A DNA stretch of 60,087 nucleotides from an uncultured Bacteroidales bacterium (GCA_902801325.1 CADCHQ010000020.1:1-60087); one strand, 5' to 3'. Counted from the stretch's first letter, positions 41,644-50,979 are shown. Translations and numbers: made by a program. Notes: generated by a model from the sequence alone, not told the origin.

Positions 41644-42006
41644 ATGTACAATTTAATCGTGATTTTGATAGTAGCCGCATCCGTGCTGATGTGTCTCATC
41701 GTACTGATTCAGGAATCTAAGGGTGGTGGTCTCGCCAGCGGTTTTGCCGACAACAATGCCATGCTTGGTGTGCGCAAGACAACCGACGTCATCGAAAAGA
41801 CCACATGGGGCTTGGCAGCCGCAATGGTTATCCTCAGCATTCTCAGCGTAGCCTTCCTGGCTTCACCCAAGAACTCCGATACCATCATGGAGCAGGCCGT
41901 TGAGCAGCAGGCAACCAATCCCAACAACTTGCCTACCATTCCTCAAGGCGAGAAGACTCCTGCTACCGAAGCTCCTGCAGCACCTGCCGAGACTCCTGCT
42001 CAGTAA
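41644..42006 (+). CDS. secG: Preprotein translocase subunit SecG
   Basis: 120 residues with two transmembrane helices (about 3-22 and 57-74), joined by the conserved loop IQESKGGGLASGFADNNAMLGVRKTTDVIEKTTWGLA, diagnostic of SecG. The tail is rich in Pro/Ala/Glu, as in other Bacteroidota. SecG aids SecYE-dependent export. It is last in the operon and is followed by a strong hairpin terminator. Confidence 0.93.
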   Translation: MYNLIVILIVAASVLMCLIVLIQESKGGGLASGFADNNAMLGVRKTTDVIEKTTWGLAAAMVILSILSVAFLASPKNSDTIMEQAVEQQATNPNNLPTIPQGEKTPATEAPAAPAETPAQ

Positions 42007-42029
42007 TCATCTGACTAGCAACTAAAAGT

Positions 42030-42069
42030 GAGAGCGTATTCCCGATCAGGGTATACGCTCTCTCTTTGT
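42030..42069 (+). terminator. secG operon terminator
   Basis: GAGAGCGTAT ... ATACGCTCTC forms a 10-bp stem followed by TCTTTGTC. Confidence 0.85.
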
Positions 42070-42094
42070 CTTCACCACGCCACAACAAAAAGGT

Positions 42095-42130
42095 AAGCCC
42101 GCCTGCTCATTACTGAACAAACGGGCTTTC
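42095..42130. terminator. Bidirectional hairpin between secG and tRNA-His
   Basis: AAGCCCG (42095-42101) pairs with CGGGCTT (42122-42128), then TCTCTCC on one side and an A-run (aacaaaaagg) on the other, so it could also end the tRNA transcript. Confidence 0.65.
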
Positions 42131-42143
42131 TCTCCTCACCTCG

Positions 42144-42218
42144 GGTGCCTAGTCGGACTCGAACCGACGACATTCAGAACCACAATCTGACGCTCTAACC
42201 AACTGAACTATAGGCACC
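42144..42218 (-). tRNA. tRNA-His (GTG anticodon)
   Basis: The reverse complement folds as a cloverleaf. The acceptor GGTGCCTA pairs with TAGGCACC (8 bp, including the histidine-specific extra G-1 paired to C73). The anticodon loop TTGTGGT carries GTG, and the T-arm is GTCGGTTCGAGTCCGAC. CCA is not encoded. A promoter TTTG-N20-TACCTTTG lies just upstream on the minus strand. Confidence 0.97.
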
Positions 42219-42248
42219 ATATTGAGGACTCTTCCTCAAATGCGACTG

Positions 42249-42280
42249 CAAAGGTACGAATAAGCGAGCAAAATACCAAA
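42249..42280 (-). promoter_or_regulatory. tRNA-His promoter TTTG-N20-TACCTTTG
   Basis: -7 box at 42249-42256 and -33 box at 42277-42280 (minus strand). It belongs to a 75-bp tandem duplication whose second copy carries TACCTTTA. Confidence 0.75.
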
Positions 42281-42404
42281 TTTTTTTGAGTATTTTCGAG
42301 CGGGAGTACCTAAAAATGTAATTTAAAGGTACGAATAAGCGAGCAAAATACCAAATTTTTTTGAGTATTTTCGAGCGGGAGTACCTAAAAATGTAATTTA
42401 AAGG
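42250..42404. repeat. 75-bp tandem duplication of the tRNA-His promoter region
   Basis: AAAGGTACGAATAAGCGAGC starts at 42250 and again at 42325; the two 75-bp units look identical, including TTTTTTTGAGTATTTTCGAG. A third partial AAAGG follows at 42400. The gap up to folD (42219-42598) otherwise holds attaaaa repeats and CCTTAGA heptamers. Confidence 0.93.
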
Positions 42405-42489
42405 ACGAAAATAAATTAAAAATTAAAAATTAAAAATTAAAAATTTTCGCCTTTGTGCTTATTTCTCCTAATTTATACGATAAATCATT

Positions 42490-42598
42490 GCCTTTAGCCC
42501 TTAGTCCTTAGACCTTTGACCTTAGCCCTTAGACCTTAGACCTTAGACTTTAGACCTTTGACCTTAGACTTTGGACTTTAGCCCTTAGCCCTTAGCCT
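42490..42598. repeat. CCTTAGA/CCTTTGA heptamer microsatellite
   Basis: More than a dozen 7-bp units (ccttaga, cctttga, cccttag, ctttaga) run up to the last codon of folD. Confidence 0.88.
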
Positions 42599-43477
42599 TT
42601 ACTTATAAAACTCCTTTTTGGCAGCGGAAAGGGTGTTGAGCATGAGCATGCAGATGGTCATGGGACCGACACCACCAGGCACGGGAGTGATGAAGGAACA
42701 GCGAGGTGCAACCTCATCGAAGCGGACGTCGCCAGAGAGACGATAACCCGACTTGCGCGTAGCGTCGGGAACGCGAGTTGTGCCTACGTCTATCACGGCA
42801 GCTCCCTCCTTCACCATATCGGCAGTGACGAAACCAGGTTGACCGATAGCGGCAATCAGGATGTCGGCCTCGCGGCATTCCTCCTTCAGTGTCTTGCTAC
42901 GGCTGTGGCAGACTGTCACGGTGGAGTCGCCCCACTGCTTTTGCATCATCAGCTGAGCCATAGGTTTGCCCACGATGTTTGAGCGACCCAGGATAACGCA
43001 CTTCTGTCCGCTGGTAGGAATCTGATAGCGACGCAGCAGGGTCAAGATGCCCAATGGCGTTGCCGATATGAAGCAGGGCAGACCGATGGCCATGCGGCCT
43101 ACGTTGATGGGGTGGAAACCGTCGACGTCCTTGCGGTAGTCGATGGCCTCGATGACGCGTTGCTCGTTGATGTGGCGGGGCAAGGGAAGTTGCACGATGA
43201 AACCGTCGACCGACTCATCGTTGTTCAGCCTTTCCACGCATGCCAGCAGGTCCTCTTCTTTGATGTCGTCTTCGAAGCGGATGAGTGTCGACTGGAAGCC
43301 ACAGGCTTCGCACGCCAGCACTTTGTTCTTGACATAAGTCTCACTGCCACCGTCGTGTCCTACGAGTATGGCTGCAAGATGAGGTCGACGCCCACCTTGG
43401 GCAACAATCTGTTCTACCTCTTGTTTGATCTCGGCTTTAATCGTGGCAGCCGTTGCCTTTCCGTCGATTAATGTCAT
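42599..43477 (-). CDS. folD: Bifunctional methylene-THF dehydrogenase/cyclohydrolase
   Basis: The 292-residue protein carries the FolD signatures: [16 protein letters not shown] (catalytic Lys), [46 protein letters not shown] (NADP-binding) and [10 protein letters not shown]. It interconverts methylene- and formyl-tetrahydrofolate. It lies downstream of ffh on the same strand, separated by 127 bp of repeats. Confidence 0.95.
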   Translation of the reverse strand: MTLIDGKATAATIKAEIKQEVEQIVAQGGRRPHLAAILVGHDGGSETYVKNKVLACEACGFQSTLIRFEDDIKEEDLLACVERLNNDESVDGFIVQLPLPRHINEQRVIEAIDYRKDVDGFHPINVGRMAIGLPCFISATPLGILTLLRRYQIPTSGQKCVILGRSNIVGKPMAQLMMQKQWGDSTVTVCHSRSKTLKEECREADILIAAIGQPGFVTADMVKEGAAVIDVGTTRVPDATRKSGYRLSGDVRFDEVAPRCSFITPVPGGVGPMTICMLMLNTLSAAKKEFYK

Positions 43478-43483
43478 ATAGAT

Positions 43484-43600
43484 GTCAAATGTTAAATGTC
43501 AAATGTCAAAGGTCAATGCTCAATGTTCAATGTTCCGCTCGGCGACGACAGGAGACGCTTGCGTAACGCAGAGGAGCAAGAATGTTCAATGTCAAATGTC
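43484..43600. repeat. AATGTCA heptamers flanking a dispersed repeat
   Basis: tgtcaaatgttaaatgtcaa (43484-43515) and atgttcaatgtcaaatgtc (about 43580-43600) bracket ccgctcggcgacgacaggag, acgcttgcgtaacgcagagg and agcaag, a reversed member of the family at 8466 and 11202. Confidence 0.82.
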
Positions 43601-43604
43601 CGAT

Positions 43605-44936
43605 TTAGAATTTGGGCATTTTGGGCATTGCCGGCAATTGCTTGCTGGTGACCATCTTCATCATCTTACGTGTCTGGTCGAACTGCTTGATGAGTCGGTT
43701 CACCTCCTGAACGTTTGTACCGCTACCCTTGGCGATGCGCATGCGTCGGCTTGTGTTCAGCAGTGCGGGATTTTGGCGCTCTTTGGGAGTCATGGAGAGG
43801 ATGATGGCCTCTATGCTCTTGAAGGCATTGTCGTCGATGTCGATGTCCTTCAGCGCTTTGCCCACACCGGGAATCATGCTTGCCAGGTCCTTGATGTTAC
43901 CCATCTTCTTGATTTGCTGAATCTGGGCATAGAAGTCGTTGAAGTCGAACTGGTTCTTCTTGATGCGCTGTTCCAGTCGGCGTGCCTCCTTCTCGTCGTA
44001 CTGCTCCTGTGCTTTCTCCACTAGGCTGACGATGTCGCCCATGCCCAGGATGCGGTCGGCCATGCGGGCAGGGTGGAAGGGGCTCATGGCCTCCATCTTC
44101 TCGCCAGTACCCACGAACTTGATGGGCTTGTCCACAACACTACGTATGGAGAGGGCAGCACCACCACGCGTGTCACCATCCAGTTTTGTCAGGACGACAC
44201 CCGTGTAGTTGAGTCTGTCGTTGAACTCCTTGGCGGTGTTCACGGCATCCTGACCCGTCATTGCATCCACCACGAACAAGATTTCGTGAGGGTTAATCGC
44301 GTCGCGGATGTCCTGTATCTGCTGCATCAGTTCCTCGTCGATGGCCAGTCGGCCGGCAGTATCGACGATTACCACATCATTGGCATGCTGACGAGCCTCG
44401 TTGATGGCGTGCAGAGCCACCTCCACGGGATTGGTGGCCCCCATCTCTACATAGACAGGCACATCCACCTGCTCGCCCAATACGCGCAACTGCTCCATAG
44501 CAGCGGGGCGGAAGGTGTCGCAAGCGGCCAGCAAGGGCTTTTTGGCTTGTTTCTCCTTGAGCATCTTGGCCAGTTTGGCACTGAACGTGGTCTTACCCGA
44601 ACCGTTCAGACCGGCCATCAGGATGATGCTTGGTTCGCCTATGCGCCCGGGCAGGTTCAGTTCTGCCGTCTCGCCACCCATCAGCTGGGCCAGTTCGTCG
44701 TGAACAATCTTCACCATCAGCTGTCCCGGCTTCACGGCAGTCAGCACGTTCTGTCCCAGTGCCTTCTGCTTCACGTTGTCGGTAAACGTCTTCGCAACTT
44801 TGTAGTTGACGTCGGCGTCCAGCAGTGCGCGGCGCACATCCTTCAGGGTCTCGGCCACGTTTATCTCGGTGATGCGGCCTTCACCTTTCAGTATCTTAAA
44901 CGACCTTTCAAGTCTTTCACTAAGGTTTTCAAACAT
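43605..44936 (-). CDS. ffh: Signal recognition particle protein Ffh
   Basis: 443 residues: an N-domain helical bundle (about 1-90), a GTPase G-domain (GLNGSGKTTFSAKL, DTFRPAAMEQLR, VIVDTAGRL, LTKLDGDTRGG, VGTGEK) and a Met-rich M-domain (GMGDIVSLVEKAQ, NTSRRMRIAKGSGTNVQEVNRLIKQF). It targets nascent inner-membrane proteins with 4.5S RNA and FtsY. It has a perfect minus-strand promoter at 44969-45000. Confidence 0.96.
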   Translation of the reverse strand: MFENLSERLERSFKILKGEGRITEINVAETLKDVRRALLDADVNYKVAKTFTDNVKQKALGQNVLTAVKPGQLMVKIVHDELAQLMGGETAELNLPGRIGEPSIILMAGLNGSGKTTFSAKLAKMLKEKQAKKPLLAACDTFRPAAMEQLRVLGEQVDVPVYVEMGATNPVEVALHAINEARQHANDVVIVDTAGRLAIDEELMQQIQDIRDAINPHEILFVVDAMTGQDAVNTAKEFNDRLNYTGVVLTKLDGDTRGGAALSIRSVVDKPIKFVGTGEKMEAMSPFHPARMADRILGMGDIVSLVEKAQEQYDEKEARRLEQRIKKNQFDFNDFYAQIQQIKKMGNIKDLASMIPGVGKALKDIDIDDNAFKSIEAIILSMTPKERQNPALLNTSRRMRIAKGSGTNVQEVNRLIKQFDQTRKMMKMVTSKQLPAMPKMPKF

Positions 44937-44968
44937 AGCGTTTTTTTACGTTTTTTGATTTGAGGTGA

Positions 44969-45000
44969 CAAAGATAGTGAAAAGCGAGCGAAATACCAAA
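44969..45000 (-). promoter_or_regulatory. ffh promoter TTTG-N20-TATCTTTG
   Basis: -7 box 44969-44976 and -33 box 44997-45000 on the minus strand, with a gcgagcgaaataccaaat spacer like that of the tRNA-His promoter. Confidence 0.75.
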
Positions 45001-45018
45001 TATAAGGCGAGATATTGT

Positions 45019-45057
45019 TTGGTGGTTTGGTGGTTTGGTGGTTTGGTCGTTTGGTGT
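45019..45057. repeat. TTTGGTGG microsatellite
   Basis: About five units of an 8-bp repeat lie between the ffh and GH78 promoters. The 311-bp gap 44937-45247 otherwise holds the ffh promoter and, on the + strand, TAACTTTG at 45161-45168 with TTTG at 45141-45144, a likely GH78 promoter with a short spacer. Confidence 0.8.
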
Positions 45058-45247
45058 TGCCTCGATATTGTAAAGGGCTTTAAGAATGAGTTTTTGCACC
45101 TTTTTCCTTCCTCAATAGATAAAAAAGGACTATTCTCTTTTTTGCTTGCGATAAAAAGTGTAACTTTGAGAATTCAAGCCTATAGAGCATGGCTCGAGGC
45201 ATATTCTTACGTAAACAAACCATGAAACGACCAATACCTCTCTTATA

Positions 45248-47866
45248 ATGAATTACAGACTTACTATCATCTTCCTTATTTTGTCTTTAGGTTCGCATGC
45301 GAGGTTACGCACAAGTTCATTGCGTGTGTGTTCTTTACGTGTAGAGCATATGATTAACCCCACTGTGGTGGATGTGTTGCACCCCAGGTTGTCGTGGGTA
45401 AATGAACCAGTTGACGAGCATGTACGTGGTCAGCGTCAGACGGCCTATCGCATAGTGGTGTCTTCGTCCGAAGCCCAATTACGAAAGGGTGTATACGACT
45501 TGTGGGACTCTGGTCGCGTCCCCTCGTCTGCAAGTGTGCTTATACCTTACGCAGGTCGCTCACTCTCTTCTGGTCAGGACTGTTATTGGAAGGTGCAGAC
45601 ATGGGATGCTCAAGGACGGCGTTCTCCGTGGAGTCCTATAGCACACTGGGGTATGGGGTTGTTGCATGGTTCCGACTGGCACGCCCGTTGGATCAGCGCC
45701 CGTCAGGCCGTTGGCGCCCCGCTCTTTCGCAAGGCGTTCACATTGAAGGGTAAGGTACGTCGGGCCAAGGCCTATGTTACGGCTGGAGGATACTTCGAGT
45801 TGTATGTCAATGGAACGAAGGTTGGTGATGACTGTCTGGTTCCTAATTTTACGAACTACACCACGCGTGAAGGTCTCGATAAGGGCTACATCGCCCTCGA
45901 AAATAGTTTCACGGCTTATCGTGTGCTCTATCTTTCTTATGATGTAACCTCCTTGCTGCGTCTCGGACGCAATGCGATGGGTGCAATCTTGGGAGATGGA
46001 TTCTATCGCAGTACCAGTTATCACGTGCGTTCTTTTGGTCAGCCATGTTTGCTCTGTCAACTTGAGGTTACTTATGACGATGGCACACGTGAGACATTTG
46101 TCACGGATGACTCATGGCTTACGCATCCTTCACCCATTACGATGACTGGCGTTTACGATGGCGAGGTCTACGATGCACGAATGGAGACACCCCGATGGGC
46201 AGAAGCCGATTGTGACGAAACTGACTGGCAACCCGTACAGGAAGCTGTCGCTCCTATAGGACAACTGACAGCTCACACATCGCCTCCCGATCGCATTACC
46301 GAGATTCTTCACCCCCTTAGGGTGGAACGCCGTGACAGCGCATTCTTAGTCACCTTCGAGAAAGAAGTGGCAGGATGGGTACGACTTAAGGGCATTCAAG
46401 GATCTTCAGGGCGACGTATTCAGGTGGAGTATCTTAGTGAGTCTCCTTTGGGCAAAGAGGAATACTTCTGCAAAGGAGAGTCAACGGGAGAAACCTATGC
46501 TCCGCGTTTTACGTGGTATGTCTTTTCACAGGTCATCGTACGCGGACTCGATAGTTTGACAGCGAGTCAGATTCAGGCCGAAGCCGTAAATACTGATGTA
46601 CCGCTCTCAGCCCAGTTCTATTGCAGCCATCCTTTGCTTCGTCGCATCAACGCCATTTGGCAACGGTCGCAACTCGACAATATGCATGGGTGCATTGCAA
46701 GCGACTGTCCCCACAGGGAACGCCTGCCCTACACGGGCGACGGACAGATAGCCTCCGCTATGGTTATGCTCAACTTTGATGCAGCAGCCTTCTATCAGAA
46801 ATGGTTACGCGACATGCGTGACGCACAAAACCCCAACAGCGGTTATGTCCCCAACGGAGCCCCTTGGCAACCCACCTGTGGCGGTGGTGTGGCGTGGGGT
46901 GCCGCCATGAATGTGATACCTTGGGAATATTTCCTGCAGTATGCCGATACGCTCCAACTTCGTCAGTGCTATCAACCTATGAAAGCCCAACTGCGACACA
47001 TGCTTACTTGGCTTACGCCTGACGGCACGATGTATCAGCAAAAAATAAGTCCCGAGACGGGGGAAGTCCTTTATTGGCTCAATCTGGGCGATTGGGTGCC
47101 TCCCTTTGGTATGCCTTCCGATGAAATTGTTCATACCTTCTACCTCTGGCTCTGTGCCACCAACACCGCCAAGGCCGCCAAAGTGCTTGGCGACGAGGAT
47201 GGACAACGGGAAGCCGACGACATTGCGAAGCGCACTCGCGAAGCCTTCCACCGCAAGTTCTACGATGCAACGAATGCTACTTATGGCGATTTTGGACCTA
47301 ATGTTCTGGCCCTTTACATGGGAGTTCCCGAAGAACGAAAGGAGGCTGTGAAAGCAACTTTGCGTCGGGAGATTATGGAGACGCATGGTGGACACATCAA
47401 TACAGGTTTTGTAACTTCCAAGTTCTTCTTTGAAACACTTTCCGACTGCGGACTTCACGATGTCGCAACCACCGCCATTCTCAAGACAGACTATCCCAGT
47501 TTTGGCCATTGGATAGCTCAGGGCGCTACTGTTACCTGGGAACAATGGAATGGACAGAATTCACACAACCATCCCATGTTTGGTGGCGGTCTAACATGGT
47601 TGGCACGCCGATTGGCTGGCGTGAATGTGACTGATGAGGGAGCAGGCTATCGGCACTTCCGCGTGCAACCTATGCCTGCCGTTGGCATCGACACTGTTTT
47701 CTATGCCTTGCACACACCTCAAGGCCTCCTGTCGTCGAAAGTCATAAGCCGAGATGGGAATTTGCGTGAGTTGGAGGTTCGTGTCCCAGTTGGCAGTACT
47801 GCTACGGCCGTTTTCCCTACCGATTCAATACAGCTGGAGCAAGGAACATATCGCTTTCGTATGTAA
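45248..47866 (+). CDS. Secreted GH78 alpha-L-rhamnosidase
   Basis: This 872-residue protein has an N-terminal signal (LTIIFLILSLGSHA). N-terminal beta-sandwich domains follow, with LSWVNEPVDEHVRGQRQTAYRIVV and a carbohydrate-binding sandwich (AKAYVTAGGYFELYVNGTKVG ... LVPNFTNYTTR). An (alpha/alpha)6 barrel carries DCPHRERLPYTGDGQ, GYVPNGAPW and LNLGDWVPPFGMPSDE, and FGHWIAQGATVTWEQWNG holds the general base Glu. The C-terminal sandwich starts near RLAGVNVTDEG. It releases alpha-L-rhamnose from pectin or glycosides and complements GH106 at 30 kb. It has its own promoter. Confidence 0.92.
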   Translation: MNYRLTIIFLILSLGSHARLRTSSLRVCSLRVEHMINPTVVDVLHPRLSWVNEPVDEHVRGQRQTAYRIVVSSSEAQLRKGVYDLWDSGRVPSSASVLIPYAGRSLSSGQDCYWKVQTWDAQGRRSPWSPIAHWGMGLLHGSDWHARWISARQAVGAPLFRKAFTLKGKVRRAKAYVTAGGYFELYVNGTKVGDDCLVPNFTNYTTREGLDKGYIALENSFTAYRVLYLSYDVTSLLRLGRNAMGAILGDGFYRSTSYHVRSFGQPCLLCQLEVTYDDGTRETFVTDDSWLTHPSPITMTGVYDGEVYDARMETPRWAEADCDETDWQPVQEAVAPIGQLTAHTSPPDRITEILHPLRVERRDSAFLVTFEKEVAGWVRLKGIQGSSGRRIQVEYLSESPLGKEEYFCKGESTGETYAPRFTWYVFSQVIVRGLDSLTASQIQAEAVNTDVPLSAQFYCSHPLLRRINAIWQRSQLDNMHGCIASDCPHRERLPYTGDGQIASAMVMLNFDAAAFYQKWLRDMRDAQNPNSGYVPNGAPWQPTCGGGVAWGAAMNVIPWEYFLQYADTLQLRQCYQPMKAQLRHMLTWLTPDGTMYQQKISPETGEVLYWLNLGDWVPPFGMPSDEIVHTFYLWLCATNTAKAAKVLGDEDGQREADDIAKRTREAFHRKFYDATNATYGDFGPNVLALYMGVPEERKEAVKATLRREIMETHGGHINTGFVTSKFFFETLSDCGLHDVATTAILKTDYPSFGHWIAQGATVTWEQWNGQNSHNHPMFGGGLTWLARRLAGVNVTDEGAGYRHFRVQPMPAVGIDTVFYALHTPQGLLSSKVISRDGNLRELEVRVPVGSTATAVFPTDSIQLEQGTYRFRM

Positions 47867-48029
47867 GTCTGGCAAGGAACGTTTTTGCTTATTTCGCCTT
47901 TAAGATGTTTCTGTCGAAATCAGACTATAGGCTCATCAATAATCGAACCTATGTTCGATGCGCCTCGAATGCAGGTTCGATGTGTATTGAACCTAAGTTC
48001 GTTTGTCCCTCTTTGATTTATCCAGTATG
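47867..48029. repeat. Gap with TTCGATG/GAACCTA units
   Basis: Several drifted units (cgaacctatgttcgatg, gcaggttcgatg, gaacctaagttcg) at about 47941-48002 recall the CCTTAGGTTCGA array at 25.8 kb. No gene or clear terminator seen. Confidence 0.6.
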
Positions 48030-48125
48030 TCAACACAGGTAACATCCCATTGTCTTGAAAATATTTGTTTTGACTTTTGTCCCTTAAATAGTTTTTGTAT
48101 ATTTGCAAGTGAAATTGTTAACTTT
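48030..48125 (+). repeat. 96-bp promoter-bearing direct repeat, copy 1
   Basis: It runs from TCAACACAGGTAACATCCC to GAAATTGTTAACTTT and matches 50844-50939 with one substitution (CCC/CCG at about 48083). It contains a -7 box TATATTTG (48098-48105) with TTTG about 18 nt before it, driving the GH2 gene. Confidence 0.95.
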
Positions 48126-48147
48126 TAACTTTAAGAAAAACCAACAC

Positions 48148-50772
48148 ATGAGGCATCTTATCACGGCATTATTGTTGTGCTCATTGACTGTTGAGGCTGT
48201 GGCCCAGCAAACATTGGACTTGAGTGGGACGTGGAGCGTCACTGCAGGGCAGGAACGTGCTGTCATCACGTTGCCCAACACACTCGATGGGGCAAACATC
48301 GGTCAGGAGAATCAGCTCCAGCCAATGTTGCGGAAACCACAATTATCGCGACTCACCCGAAAACATTCTTATATAGGGGTGGCCATCTATCAGCACGAAG
48401 TGTTTATTCCCAGAACCATGGCCGGCAAACCCCTTCAGCTCTCGCTCGAGAGAGTGATGTGGAGAAGCAGGCTTGCCATCGACGGGCATGACCTCGGACA
48501 AATGCAGGAGAGTCTTGTAGCTCCACATATCTTTAATATTGACAAGGGACTCTCGGAAGGGACGCATCTGCTTACTCTCACCATCGACAACAGGCAACAG
48601 CATGACATCTCCTTCGACCATCTCGCTCATTCCTATACCAACGACACGCAAATCATGTGGAATGGAGTGCTGGGAGAAATGAAACTATATGTCGCTCCCA
48701 TGATCAGCGAGGTGCAGGTCTATCCCGATGTCGAACAGCAACAGATTCTCATCCGACTGGTGGGCGCCGACGATGCGCAGTTCGCTCTTGATGGCATCAG
48801 CGTGAGCCCTCTGAAGAGAGAGGATGGCATGTTTGTGCTGCACATCAATGACATGAGAACATGGAGCGAGTTCTCACCTCATCTCTACAATCTCAGTGTG
48901 ACTGCTGGCGGACAAACCGAAAACGTAAGTTTCGGCATGAGGAGGTTCGCGGCCGAGGGCAACAGGTTGCTCATCAATGGCCGGCCCACTTTCCTCAGAG
49001 GTACGCTCGAATGCTGTGTCTTCCCCTTGACGGGCACGCCACCAATGGATGAACGGGGATGGATGAAGGTGTTCGCAACGGCCCGTGACTATGGGCTCAA
49101 CCACCTGCGATTCCACTCATGGTGCCCACCAGAGGCGGCTTTCCGCGTGGCCGACAAGATGGGGTTCTATTGCCAGGTCGAACTGCCCAACTGGTCGCTG
49201 AACGTGAACAAAGACACGGCCACGGCACAGTTCCTATACGATGAGTTCCGCCATATCGTCCGCCACTACGGCAACCATCCTTCGCTCTGTATCATCAGCT
49301 GTGGCAATGAGCTGCAACCCGATTTCGATTTCCTCAACAAACTGACGCGCTATATGAAGTCGTGCGACCCACGGCACCTCTACCTCACGTCGACCTTCAC
49401 TTTCGAAAACGGACATGGGAAAAGGCAGGAACCTGAGGACGACATCTTCGTCACACAATGGACCGAACGAGGATGGGTGCGCGGACAGGGGGTGTTCGAT
49501 GAGCATCAGCCCGATTTCAACAGCGACTACCGTGAGGCCGCGAAGGATGTCACCGTGCCGCTCGTCTCACATGAGATAGGGCAGTATAGCGTATACCCCA
49601 ATATCCAGGAGATAGATAAGTACAACGGCGTGCTCGACCCTCTCAATTTCAAGGCAATACGTGATGACCTGCGGCAGAAGGGGCTTCTCCACCGTGCCGG
49701 TGAATACCTCGAAGCATCAGGGCGCTTCGCTGCCATCCTCTATAAAGAGGAAATCGAGAGGGCTTTGAAGACACCACTGCAAAGCGGGTTCCAGCTACTC
49801 GGCCTCAACGACTTCCCGGGGCAGGGCACGGCACTCGTGGGGCTGCTCGATGCTTTCTGGGATTCAAAAGGCCTCATCCAACCGCAACGCTTTAGGGAAT
49901 TTTGTGCACCAGTGGTGCCGCTGGCACGATTCGAGAAAGCCGTGTGGCGTGCTCAGGAGCGATTTACTGCCACCATTGACGTGGCAGATTATTCTGAAAA
50001 CCCCAAAGAGAAAGAAATCAACTGGCAATTGACCGACGAGGCGGGTCGTATATATGCCGAAGGCTTTGGCAGCCAAGTGGATGTGCCTCTCGATAGGGTG
50101 GCGAAGGCGCAACGGCTCGAACTGCTTGCCGTCATCAAGGATTCGCCATGGCGAAACCGATGGAATATTTGGGTCTACCCCGAGGTGATAATACCACATG
50201 ACAGGCAGCTACTCGTCACGGCCGACATCGACGAGGCACTGCAGGCACTGAAAAGAGGAAAGAAGGTGCTCTTCTCACCCAAGACAGCCACCATCAAGGG
50301 ACTGGAGGGAAAATTTCTACCCGTCTTCTGGAGTCCTGTGCATTTTCCCAAACAGGCAGGAACCATGGGGCTGTTGTGCCACCCCAACCATCCTGCGCTG
50401 AGAGATTTCCCCACCGACATGCATAGCGACTGGCAGTGGTGGAATCTGGTGAAGCGAAGCCGTGTGGTCGTGCTCGACAGCCTGCCACCAGTGAGCCCAA
50501 TTGTCGAGTCCATCGACAATTTTGTCAACAACAGAAGGCTCGCGTTGGTATTCGAGGCACAGGTGGGAAAAGGAAAACTCATCTTCTCGGCCGTCGATTT
50601 GCTGACTGATGGCCAGTTGCCCGAAATACGGCAGATGCGCTACTCCCTCACAAACTACATGCTGGGACATGAGTTCCAGCCCAAGACGAAACTGGAGCCA
50701 GCACAGCTGCGCAACTTCCTCCAAGATGGGACTGATGAGCAAAAAACAGAGGCCACATCAATCTATGAGTAG
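48148..50772 (+). CDS. Secreted GH2-family glycoside hydrolase
   Basis: About 874 residues. The start at 48148 (MRHLITALLLCSLTVEAVAQ) gives a clean signal peptide, whereas the in-frame upstream ATG lies inside the promoter. A GH2 jelly roll (YIGVAIYQHEVFIPRTMAGK, LSLERVMWRSRLAIDG), an immunoglobulin-like domain and a TIM barrel follow (RLLINGRPTFLRGTLECCVFP). The acid/base Glu sits in IISCGNELQP and the probable nucleophile Glu in PLVSHEIGQY. Activity could be beta-galactosidase- or glucuronidase-like; unknown. Arginine is often coded AGG/AGA here and in vsr, unlike the CGN-rich neighbours. It is bounded by 96-bp repeats, suggesting insertion. Confidence 0.87.
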   Translation: MRHLITALLLCSLTVEAVAQQTLDLSGTWSVTAGQERAVITLPNTLDGANIGQENQLQPMLRKPQLSRLTRKHSYIGVAIYQHEVFIPRTMAGKPLQLSLERVMWRSRLAIDGHDLGQMQESLVAPHIFNIDKGLSEGTHLLTLTIDNRQQHDISFDHLAHSYTNDTQIMWNGVLGEMKLYVAPMISEVQVYPDVEQQQILIRLVGADDAQFALDGISVSPLKREDGMFVLHINDMRTWSEFSPHLYNLSVTAGGQTENVSFGMRRFAAEGNRLLINGRPTFLRGTLECCVFPLTGTPPMDERGWMKVFATARDYGLNHLRFHSWCPPEAAFRVADKMGFYCQVELPNWSLNVNKDTATAQFLYDEFRHIVRHYGNHPSLCIISCGNELQPDFDFLNKLTRYMKSCDPRHLYLTSTFTFENGHGKRQEPEDDIFVTQWTERGWVRGQGVFDEHQPDFNSDYREAAKDVTVPLVSHEIGQYSVYPNIQEIDKYNGVLDPLNFKAIRDDLRQKGLLHRAGEYLEASGRFAAILYKEEIERALKTPLQSGFQLLGLNDFPGQGTALVGLLDAFWDSKGLIQPQRFREFCAPVVPLARFEKAVWRAQERFTATIDVADYSENPKEKEINWQLTDEAGRIYAEGFGSQVDVPLDRVAKAQRLELLAVIKDSPWRNRWNIWVYPEVIIPHDRQLLVTADIDEALQALKRGKKVLFSPKTATIKGLEGKFLPVFWSPVHFPKQAGTMGLLCHPNHPALRDFPTDMHSDWQWWNLVKRSRVVVLDSLPPVSPIVESIDNFVNNRRLALVFEAQVGKGKLIFSAVDLLTDGQLPEIRQMRYSLTNYMLGHEFQPKTKLEPAQLRNFLQDGTDEQKTEATSIYE

Positions 50773-50843
50773 ACACGGATGACACACCCACATCAACATA
50801 CGATGACTTAACACTGGAAGACAAATCAATAAATCAAACTAAA

Positions 50844-50939
50844 TCAACACAGGTAACATCCCATTGTCTTGAAAATATTTGTTTTGACTTTTGTCCGTTA
50901 AATAGTTTTTGTATATTTGCAAGTGAAATTGTTAACTTT
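50844..50939 (+). repeat. 96-bp promoter-bearing direct repeat, copy 2
   Basis: Same sequence as 48030-48125, one base different, 2814 bp downstream. It supplies TATATTTG upstream of vsr. Confidence 0.95.
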
Positions 50940-50979
50940 AAAACACTTTTAGTTTAACTGAGCCTTAAATTCCACCCCT

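Noticed and set aside
42490..42598. CRISPR-like or regulatory array next to folD
   Set aside because: It is a drifted heptamer microsatellite without spacers.
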